Made by a program: the position numbers and the translations under genes
Part shown: one piece after another, positions 1 through 4,975 of the stretch
Position numbering within the stretch: the stretch's first letter is position 1
Layout: the number at the start of each line of letters is the position of its first letter
Notes under the pieces: model-generated
Seen by the model: only the letters and a program-made list of their open reading frames with translations
The model's database searches: none
What the model was told of the DNA's origin: nothing
Source: Bacteroidales bacterium 45-6
GTDB taxonomy: Bacteria > Bacteroidota > Bacteroidia > Bacteroidales > Dysgonomonadaceae
Assembly: GCA_001897035.1 (NCBI GenBank)
Contig: MKRS01000651.1
Coordinates: 1-5,811 of the forward strand
Direction of reading: 5' to 3'
DNA: 5,811 bases

Positions 1-506
1 TAAAGGTGTGAGAGGATTTTACCTGTCAATAGGTCTTTTTCAAATCCGGTTACTTTTGCTTCAGGTGCGGTTTCTTTGAAAGAAGAAATAAAAGCACCTG
101 TTCCGGCACTGGGTTCTAAAAAGCGTATCGGGGTTATTCCGCTATCTTTTAATGCATCCGCCAACGCATCAATGACAGGCTTCGGCGTATAGAATGCGGT
201 CAGGATAGAACTTTTCAGGGAACTGACATAGCGTTTGTAAACTTCCGGTGTGGGAGAACTTTCACGGAGTACCTCGTGGAGTTCCTGCACCAACGTAAAA
301 AGCTCGACTTCGGATTTTGACCACCGCTCAATATCTTCGGGTTTGTCGGCTGGGTTAAGAATTGCCTTTATTCCTCCGAATCCTGAATATTTAGCGAGTA
401 TTTCCCGTTCTTCGGGAGTTGCTTTTCTATGTTCCTTATCGAGCCTTAACGCTAACTTAATTGCATCAATGTTTTGACGCAAATGAGTTCGCTTATTGTA
501 ACTCAT
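1..506 (-). CDS. N6-adenine DNA methylase of a conjugative element (N-terminal 168 codons, truncated by window edge)
   Basis: Translating leftward from the ATG at 506-504 gives an uninterrupted 168-residue N-terminus (MSYNKRTHLRQNIDAIKLAL...) running off the left edge. Residues about 131-140 read EPSAGTGAFI, a canonical SAM-binding motif I of N6-adenine methylases. It is preceded by FYTP at about 105-108 and followed by an acidic residue in GFEKD at about 154-158, as expected for motif II. The segment KYSGFGGIKAIL at 39-50 matches the N-terminus of the very large methylase or methylase-helicase proteins of Bacteroidetes conjugative elements. The catalytic (N/D)PPY motif and any helicase domain would lie beyond the edge, so activity cannot be judged. 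The start codon lies inside the end of the DUF1896 gene (14-nt overlap), which supports this start and suggests translational coupling. Likely role, inferred: modifying element DNA during transfer, for example as anti-restriction protection. Confidence 0.88.
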   Translation of the reverse strand, partial: MSYNKRTHLRQNIDAIKLALRLDKEHRKATPEEREILAKYSGFGGIKAILNPADKPEDIERWSKSEVELFTLVQELHEVLRESSPTPEVYKRYVSSLKSSILTAFYTPKPVIDALADALKDSGITPIRFLEPSAGTGAFISSFKETAPEAKVTGFEKDLLTGKILSHL

Positions 507-939
507 TTTCGAGTAGTATCAAGATTGTGCCGACAAGCTCCGTATAGAGCGACTGGTACTCGGTCGTTTCGGCATAATCATCATTCAGGTTGTATTTAGA
601 AAATACCGCCTGACATTCGGGCAATAGTTCTTTTGCCTTTGCGTGGGCTTCGCTTGGCGAAACTTCGTCGAAAAATTCATTCCAAAGGATTTCAACGATT
701 ACGTTATAAAAAGAGAAGTGCAAGCCTTTGAATAAGGCTTCGTTGGCAATTTCGGCTGCCTGAATATGGTCTAAGCCGCTTTTAATGGCTTCGCTGTATG
801 CTTCGGCTGCCATATCTCCACGCCCTGCAATAAAGGAAAGGTTGATCGCTTTGTCGGGGTGGGCATCACGCAGGAAAGAAAGCAGATTGAGCCGAAAATA
901 AGACATTTCTGCAGGCTCTAAGTTTGAATTGTATTTCAT
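493..939 (-). CDS. DUF1896 family protein
   Basis: A 148-residue protein beginning MKYNSNLEPAEMSYFRLNLL and ending ILILLENELQ. Length and pattern (short N-terminus, SYFRLNLLSFLRD, a central predicted helix EAYSEAIKSG...AAEIANEALFKGLHFS, acidic C-terminal half) fit the DUF1896 family, which is common next to topoisomerase and methylase genes in Bacteroidetes conjugative elements. Function is unknown. No signal peptide, membrane helix or catalytic motif is visible; it looks like a small, mostly helical cytosolic protein. The frame stays open upstream to an ATG at 1047, but those extra 36 codons would read through the intergenic hairpin. The ATG at 939 is preceded by an A-rich leader (CACTAAAAAATTC) like the one in front of topB, so I choose 939. 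A later Met at residue 12 (MSYFRL) is a possible alternative. The 3' end overlaps the methylase start, indicating one transcriptional unit. Confidence 0.85.
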   Translation of the reverse strand: MKYNSNLEPAEMSYFRLNLLSFLRDAHPDKAINLSFIAGRGDMAAEAYSEAIKSGLDHIQAAEIANEALFKGLHFSFYNVIVEILWNEFFDEVSPSEAHAKAKELLPECQAVFSKYNLNDDYAETTEYQSLYTELVGTILILLENELQ

Positions 940-948
940 ACTGATGAA

Positions 949-958
949 TTTTTTAGTG
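949..958 (-). promoter_or_regulatory. A-rich translation leader of the DUF1896 gene
   Basis: The leader CACTAAAAAATTC ends a few bases before the ATG at 939 and resembles the topB leader (CACTAAAAAAATCC). There is no Shine-Dalgarno sequence, as is usual in Bacteroidetes, where A-rich leaders are common. The stretch at 949-958 can also pair with 1015-1024 in the upstream gap, in a way that crosses the outer stem, so the leader could alternate between folds. The link to translation is inferred. Confidence 0.4.
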
Positions 959-985
959 TAAAATTGTTGATGTAGATATGCAAAA

Positions 986-1012
986 GGCACCGGGGTATCC
1001 CTCCCCAGTGCC
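986..1012 (-). terminator. GC-rich hairpin, possible weak attenuator/terminator upstream of DUF1896 gene
   Basis: The leftward RNA would form a 10-pair stem (GGCACUGGGG with CCCCGGUGCC, one U.G pair) with loop AGGGAUA, followed by only four U residues. This resembles an intrinsic terminator but the U tract is short. It would reduce rather than end transcription from topB into the DUF1896 and methylase genes, or mark a separation between the two pairs of genes. A terminator for a rightward transcript is unlikely, since that strand has a C.A mismatch in the stem and an A tract after it. Confidence 0.35.
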
Positions 1013-1013
1013 A

Positions 1014-1033
1014 CCACTAAAAAAATCCAACAG
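1014..1033 (-). repeat. 20-nt segment complementary to the topB leader (distal copy)
   Basis: The plus strand here reads CCACTAAAAAAATCC followed by AACAG. It matches 19 of 20 bases of the minus-strand sequence at 3218-3199 immediately ahead of the topB ATG. The two copies are therefore inverted, and within one leftward transcript the two RNA segments could pair over 20 positions, with a single G.U. This copy lies inside the structured gap, in the 5' arm between the outer stem and the inner hairpin. Confidence 0.6.
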
Positions 1034-1101
1034 TACATATCCAACAATTTCTCGTCAAACTTGTGGCTGTATGAACTTTCTTAGCGGTAAAGATACTACT
1101 T

Positions 1102-3195
1102 TTATTTCCGTTTTTTGTTTTTCGGAGGAAATTCAAAAACTGTTTTATAGGCTTCGTCAAAAGCTACGGCAGCATCAAAAGACTTGTTCTCTTTACTCTT
1201 AAAGCCTTTGATAGTACCTGTTTTGCCTTTGGTGAGCAGGTCTTTCAGTTGTCCGTCGGTCAGGTCTTTGCCTGATTTGTTACGAAATACGGTCAATCCG
1301 CAGGCTTCGTTCTGGCACTTGGCTACTTTCTGATAGAAAACCACCTGACCGTTTTTGCATTTGGGACATGGGCAACTTTCACGCCGATTGCCACCGCCCT
1401 CGATTTTAGTTCCCAACAGTTCAGTGGTAATCTGTGCGGCATACACTTCAATCCCCCTGTGAAACGTGTCGGCATCCATTTCGCCTTTCTCAATGCTGTT
1501 CAACGCTCTTTCCCATTCGCCAGTCATCGAAACGTCCGCAATTTTTTTACTTTGAACAGCCAAATAGACAACCAAACCTTTATTGGTTGGAACAAGCGAT
1601 TTTTTCTCACGCGCAATATATTCATGAGAGAACAGCGTTTCTATGATACTCGCACGGGTGGCAGGCGTTCCGATACCCGAGTCTTTGAGGGCTTCCCGTT
1701 CTTCCTCGTTGGTAAGGTCTTTACCGCAGGTTTCCATTGAAGACAATAAACTACTCTCCGTGTGTAACGGACGGGGTTTGGTCTGCTTTTCCAATAAATC
1801 CGTTCCGTGAATGGAAAGAACATCGCCATTGGAAAGGTTTGGAAGCGCCGGAGCATCGTCTTCGCCTTTTTCTTCATCGGGAGCATTGAGTACCGCTCGC
1901 CAACCGGGGATAAGAATAATACTTCCTTTGACTGAAAACGAAACGCCTGAAGCATCCAAAGAAACGCTTGTATTTTCTTTGGTGCATTTACCCGAAAAAG
2001 TTTCCAACAGACGGGCGGCAATCATATCGTATATAATACGTTGGTCGGCTGAAATATCTTTCGGCGTGTTTTCCGTGATTATCAGTGCGTGGTGGTCGGT
2101 AACTTTTTTGTCGTTTACCGAACGCCTGTTCAGACTTGCTCCCGATAACGTTTTTGCATAATTGCCGAATGAAGCATGATTGGATAGCTGACCGATAAGG
2201 GTAGGTATCTCGGCAAACACATCATCGGAAATATAACGGCTTCCCGTTCTCGGATAGGAAATGAGCTTCGCTTCATAAAGCGATTGTGCAACCGACAGGG
2301 TTTTATCTGCTGAAAAACTATGGCGGCTGTTTGCTTCTTTCTGCAAGGTGGTCAGGTCGTAGAGCAATGGCGGTTCCTGACTTCCTTGCTTTGTTTCCAC
2401 GTTTACGACGCTGACTGATTCTGACGAGCGTATTCGCTCTAAGATTGTGTCTGCGTCTTGTTTCGTATCGTATCGTTCTGTGGAGATAGCGGCGAACTGG
2501 GTCGCATCTTTTGCGGTGTGTAATTTTACCTGAAAATAAGTTTGCGGCTTGAACTCTTTGTTTTCGAGGTAACGGTTGCAAATCATGGCGAGTGTGGGCG
2601 TTTGAACTCGTCCCAACGACCATACTCCGTAGCCTGCCGATATTGAAAGGGCTTGTGAAGCATTTATCCCGACAACCCAATCGGCTTGGCTTCGGGCTTT
2701 TGCCGAAGCGTACAGGTTGTCGTACTCCTTTCCCGAACGCAAATTTTCCAATCCGTTTCGGATAGCCGAATCGGTAAGCGAACTTATCCAAAGGCGGTCG
2801 AAAGGCTTACGGCATTCCAGATAATTATATATGTAGCGGAAAATGGCTTCGCCCTCTCTACCTGCATCACAGCAATTTATAATGAGGTCGGATTTATTAA
2901 ACAACTCTCTGATAACTTTAAGTTGCTTTAATGCACCCGCATCGGGTTTGTATTCTTTGCCGTCCTTAACCTGACGGGGCAGCAACTTAAATTCTGCGGG
3001 GAGTATCGGCAGGTTTTCAGCCTGAAATCCTGTGATACCATAATCCTGCGGCATTGCCAACCCTACGAGGTGGCCGAATGCCCATGTAACGGCAAATCCG
3101 TTACCCTCCAAATAACCTTCACGTCGGTTATTTGCTCCGACTATGGCTGCAATACTTTGAGCCACAGACGGTTTTTCAGCAATCAAAACTTTCAT
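1102..3195 (-). CDS. topB: DNA topoisomerase III (type IA), CTnDOT Exc-like
   Basis: A complete 697-residue type IA topoisomerase, which relaxes or decatenates DNA through a transient 5'-phosphotyrosyl break in a single strand. The Toprim domain is at about 1-135, with the catalytic Glu in AEKPS (E7) and CDAGREGE at 109-116 (D110, E114). Also visible are SLGRVQTPTL (193-202), the active-site tyrosine Y314 in ISYPRTGSRY, HHA (368-370), and the late core motif SGIGTPATRASIIETL (506-520). A C-terminal cysteine cluster (C608, C610, C613, C627, C632) suggests a zinc ribbon, followed by a DNA-binding tail ending in lysines. The second acidic residue of the Toprim DxD is Gly (DAG), a variant I recall from other bacterial topoisomerase III proteins. 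In CTnDOT the related Exc protein belongs to the excision operon. No frameshift is seen; the ATG at 3195 gives the expected MKVLIAEKPS start. Confidence 0.96.
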   Translation of the reverse strand: MKVLIAEKPSVAQSIAAIVGANNRREGYLEGNGFAVTWAFGHLVGLAMPQDYGITGFQAENLPILPAEFKLLPRQVKDGKEYKPDAGALKQLKVIRELFNKSDLIINCCDAGREGEAIFRYIYNYLECRKPFDRLWISSLTDSAIRNGLENLRSGKEYDNLYASAKARSQADWVVGINASQALSISAGYGVWSLGRVQTPTLAMICNRYLENKEFKPQTYFQVKLHTAKDATQFAAISTERYDTKQDADTILERIRSSESVSVVNVETKQGSQEPPLLYDLTTLQKEANSRHSFSADKTLSVAQSLYEAKLISYPRTGSRYISDDVFAEIPTLIGQLSNHASFGNYAKTLSGASLNRRSVNDKKVTDHHALIITENTPKDISADQRIIYDMIAARLLETFSGKCTKENTSVSLDASGVSFSVKGSIILIPGWRAVLNAPDEEKGEDDAPALPNLSNGDVLSIHGTDLLEKQTKPRPLHTESSLLSSMETCGKDLTNEEEREALKDSGIGTPATRASIIETLFSHEYIAREKKSLVPTNKGLVVYLAVQSKKIADVSMTGEWERALNSIEKGEMDADTFHRGIEVYAAQITTELLGTKIEGGGNRRESCPCPKCKNGQVVFYQKVAKCQNEACGLTVFRNKSGKDLTDGQLKDLLTKGKTGTIKGFKSKENKSFDAAVAFDEAYKTVFEFPPKNKKRK

Positions 3196-3198
3196 ATT

Positions 3199-3218
3199 CT
3201 ATTGGATTTTTTTAGTGG
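3199..3218 (-). promoter_or_regulatory. topB leader containing the complementary 20-nt element (proximal copy)
   Basis: The leftward sequence CCACTAAAAAAATCC followed by AATAG lies 3 bases from the topB ATG, inside the 29-bp gap after the DUF3945 gene. It occupies the place of a ribosome binding region; there is no Shine-Dalgarno match. It is complementary to the RNA made from 1033-1014 further down the same transcript, and it shares CACTAAAAAA with the DUF1896 leader. Pairing would be expected to hide the topB initiation region; this is an inference. Confidence 0.5.
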
Positions 3219-3224
3219 TTGATA

Positions 3225-4697
3225 TTACATTTTGTGTCCTGTGGACTTCTTCTTTTTGGCGACTTGCTTTTGTTCCTGATTCTCGGTAAGCTTTTGCTGA
3301 CCTTGTTTCAATGGTTCGTTGGAATGCTTGGAAGCTTCGTTGGTTTTGCCCTGCGAATTGACTGCTACCTGCGTTTTGCTTGCTTCGGCAGGTTTTACTT
3401 CCGCACCCTGTTTCTTGGCTCGGTCGGGATTCCATTTGAAAAAGTCGAGTTTGCCTTTTTCGGTATTGACCTTTACATAAGCGTTGAAAGGCTCGCCCTT
3501 TCCGTCTTTTACCATTCCCTGAACATAAGTTGCTTTTCCCTCCCGGATCGAGTTCTGTTGCTTCTCGTTCAAATCAACTCCTAATAGATTTTTAGGAATA
3601 CGTACTTTGTTCTGTTGTTCCTCGCTTTGGTTCTGCTGTTGCTTATTGTTCTGCTGATACTTATTACGGTCTAATCCGTCATAGGAAAAATCATAACCGC
3701 CTTTGGCTGCGTTGAACTGAACATAAGCATCGAACTTTCGGGGATTGTCCGTACCGATTGTCTTTTTGGAAGTCATACCCTCGACCAGTACCTTTTTCCC
3801 CTCTTTGAGTGCCTGTTGTTGTTCGGGAGATAGTTCCGCACCTTTCAGGTTTTGGGAAACGGTCAATTTATCCAATGGTACGGCTTCCAGTCGGTTAGTC
3901 AGCTTGTCGATAGAAACAAGCGACGGAACTTTTTCGCCCGGTCTTGGTTCCAGTTCGACTACACGACCACTATTACCCGTTGCCAGTAGATTTTCCTTAA
4001 CGTCGTTCGGAAGCATAATACCCTGAAACGGTTTTTCCAAATCAACTTGTTGTTGCTGGGGATGCGGAACAAATTTCAGACTGCCGTCGGGCTGTTCTTC
4101 CAATGACAGGCGGGCTTTCATCGGATAATCCACACCCTCGATTTTCGGGTTAATATCCACCAAGTGCGGGGACTTATATCCGTAACTCATGGCTTTGAGT
4201 TCGCCCTCTAAGTTTTCGGGCTTAATGCCGTACTTCTGATATTCGCTTTCAGGGATACGGTTGGTGTCGAATTGCTTGAACTCGGTTTTCTGTTCGGTTG
4301 TTGTGTCCATTTTTTCTTCTTTCTTTTCGATTTGAACTTGTTTTTCGCTCTCTTTAGTCGATTGCTCCTGCTGATTCATGTAATCTTTCGGATTAATGCG
4401 GTACTTCTGCAAATCTTCTTCTTTCATATGCAGGATTTTGTCAAGCATATCGACCGTAACGGCATAAAATCCCGTATGTGAGGGGTTTTTAGCCTGATTA
4501 AAGAAGTTTTTGAAAAAGTTTTCGATTGGGTCGGCGTGTTTGTCGATTTTGAGAAAATCGGTTTCTTTCGCCTTCATGGGGTCAATGGCATCAATGTTTC
4601 CTTTCTTATCAATGCCTTTCACTACTTTGAGTTTGTTGCCTTCTCCTTCATCTCGCATCAGGAGAACCTTGTCTTTTGGATTTAATTTTTCATCCAT
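3225..4697 (-). CDS. DUF3945/DUF4099 domain protein of a conjugative element
   Basis: A 490-residue, hydrophilic, Gln/Lys-rich protein with no signal peptide or membrane segment. Visible layout: an N-terminal domain (about 1-105, with FLKIDKHADPIENFFKNFFN) ending in LQKYRINPKDY; a charged linker (about 108-143); a DUF4099-like segment starting SEYQKYGIKPENL (151-163); and two copies of a DUF3945-like module, about 284-340 (LKGAELSPEQQQALKEGKK...) and about 371-422 (LLGVDLNEKQQNSIREGKA...), joined by a Gln/Asn-rich linker (345-364). The tail (430-490) is low-complexity and ends in a lysine run. No enzyme motif is recognised and function is unknown; the basic tail and constant position before topB suggest a DNA- or topoisomerase-associated role. 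CTnDOT also has an uncharacterised gene (orf3) just before exc, and this may be its counterpart. The ATG at 4697 is the first in frame; topB follows after 29 bp. Confidence 0.85.
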   Translation of the reverse strand: MDEKLNPKDKVLLMRDEGEGNKLKVVKGIDKKGNIDAIDPMKAKETDFLKIDKHADPIENFFKNFFNQAKNPSHTGFYAVTVDMLDKILHMKEEDLQKYRINPKDYMNQQEQSTKESEKQVQIEKKEEKMDTTTEQKTEFKQFDTNRIPESEYQKYGIKPENLEGELKAMSYGYKSPHLVDINPKIEGVDYPMKARLSLEEQPDGSLKFVPHPQQQQVDLEKPFQGIMLPNDVKENLLATGNSGRVVELEPRPGEKVPSLVSIDKLTNRLEAVPLDKLTVSQNLKGAELSPEQQQALKEGKKVLVEGMTSKKTIGTDNPRKFDAYVQFNAAKGGYDFSYDGLDRNKYQQNNKQQQNQSEEQQNKVRIPKNLLGVDLNEKQQNSIREGKATYVQGMVKDGKGEPFNAYVKVNTEKGKLDFFKWNPDRAKKQGAEVKPAEASKTQVAVNSQGKTNEASKHSNEPLKQGQQKLTENQEQKQVAKKKKSTGHKM

Positions 4698-4714
4698 AAT
4701 AAAACTGTTTTTTT

Positions 4715-4740
4715 GTTACGCATCAATATTAATGCGTAAC
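4715..4740. promoter_or_regulatory. Palindrome GTTACGCAT-N8-ATGCGTAAC, possible operator
   Basis: A perfect 9-bp inverted repeat with an 8-bp AT-only or nearly AT-only spacer (CAATATTA), located 17 bp upstream of the DUF3945 start codon. It fits a dimeric repressor or activator site. As RNA it would be a 5' hairpin followed, on the leftward strand, by an A tract, so it is not an intrinsic terminator in either direction. It directly abuts a weak -7-like box for the leftward operon, so a bound protein could block transcription of the DUF3945-topB-methylase genes. No regulator gene is present in the window. Confidence 0.5.
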
Positions 4741-4747
4741 GAAAGTA
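4740..4747 (-). promoter_or_regulatory. Possible -7 box of the leftward operon
   Basis: Leftward this reads TACTTTCG, one mismatch from the Bacteroides -7 consensus TAnnTTTG. A TTTC (complement of 4765-4768) lies 17 bp upstream as a weak -33 element. Transcription would begin within the palindrome and leave a short leader before the ATG at 4697. The match is imperfect and could be chance. Confidence 0.25.
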
Positions 4748-4784
4748 GTTGTAATCAATGGACTGAAAGGCAGGTTTTCGGAAG

Positions 4785-4820
4785 GTGGCAGTATGTGGCT
4801 TCGATTTGGCAGCATGTGGC
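4785..4820 (+). repeat. Four phased TGGC half-sites (tandem 14-bp repeat, 21-bp period)
   Basis: The sequence TGGCAGTATGTGGC (4786-4799) recurs as TGGCAGCATGTGGC (4807-4820), 13 of 14 identical and offset by 21 bp. Each copy itself contains two TGGC tetramers, so (G/T)TGGC starts at 4785, 4795, 4806 and 4816: steps of 10, 11 and 10 bp, close to one helical turn. All four would lie on one face of the DNA. It sits between the divergent genes and is most simply read as a cooperative protein-binding array; the protein is unknown. Confidence 0.5.
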
Positions 4821-4937
4821 GTTATAATAACCTAAAGCAGCTACAAATACGGATTATAGCGAAGTCAGAGAAGATCGCTTATGTCTGAATTACAACAATA
4901 TAAATTGAATACAGGAACGGTTGTGGAATTAATATTG

Positions 4938-4945
4938 TATTTTTG
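4938..4945 (+). promoter_or_regulatory. Predicted Bacteroides-type -7 box for the OLD-family gene
   Basis: TATTTTTG is an exact match to the TAnnTTTG -7 consensus of Bacteroides promoters and lies 30 bp before the ATG at 4976, giving a short leader. No good TTTG -33 element is present at the usual distance; a TTG at 4921-4923 is too close (14 bp). An AAGGA at 4954-4958 is too far from the start to be a normal ribosome binding site; the bases just before the ATG are A-rich. Confidence 0.45.
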
Positions 4946-4975
4946 CAGACGCTAAGGATATAAAAAGCAGTAAAA

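Larger units (their letters stand above)
961..1050 (-). other. Nested inverted repeat / structured leader between topB and DUF1896 gene
   Basis: The 162-bp gap between the topB stop and the DUF1896 start contains a nested palindrome. The outer arms are AAATTGTTG (961-969) with CAACAATTT (1042-1050) and GATATG (975-980) with CATATC (1036-1041), separated on one side by a 5-nt bulge. Inside is a GC-rich hairpin, 986-995 pairing with 1003-1012 (GGCAC/GTGCC plus GGGG/CCCC) around a 7-nt loop. The single non-Watson-Crick pair is G.U in the leftward transcript but C.A in the rightward one, so the structure favours the leftward mRNA. In that sense the inner hairpin is followed by UUUUG, a poor terminator tail. 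It may be an attenuator, an mRNA-processing or stability element, or a DNA cruciform site; which one is not decidable here. No credible coding ORF occupies the gap. Confidence 0.6.

Noticed and set aside
940..1047. N-terminal extension of the DUF1896 gene to an ATG at 1047
   Set aside because: The extra 36 codons run through the structured gap; the ATG at 939 gives the family-like length and has an A-rich leader like that of topB.
978..1202. Rightward 74-codon frame
   Set aside because: It crosses the hairpin and the topB 3' end antisense, and the peptide has no recognisable family pattern.
1641..2021. Leftward 126-codon frame inside topB
   Set aside because: A shadow frame of an intact, strongly conserved topoisomerase gene; the peptide is not family-like.
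2318..2791. Leftward 157-codon Arg-rich frame inside topB
   Set aside because: Out-of-frame translation of the topoisomerase coding sequence, with the Arg/Gly bias expected of a shadow.
4786..4820. Sigma-54 promoter (GG-N10-GC) in the TGGC repeats
   Set aside because: The GG-N10-GC spacing is not met in either copy.
4510..4827. Rightward 105-codon frame with a WQYVAS/WQHVA peptide repeat
   Set aside because: Mostly antisense to the DUF3945 gene; the peptide repeat arises only because the DNA repeat period (21 bp) is a multiple of three.
4823..4828. TATAAT as a sigma-70 -10 box with TTGGCA upstream
   Set aside because: The spacing is 11 bp rather than about 17, and Bacteroidetes use a different promoter consensus.
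4858..4879. Short inverted repeat AGCGA...TCGCT
   Set aside because: Only 5 bp per arm with a 12-bp spacer; expected by chance.
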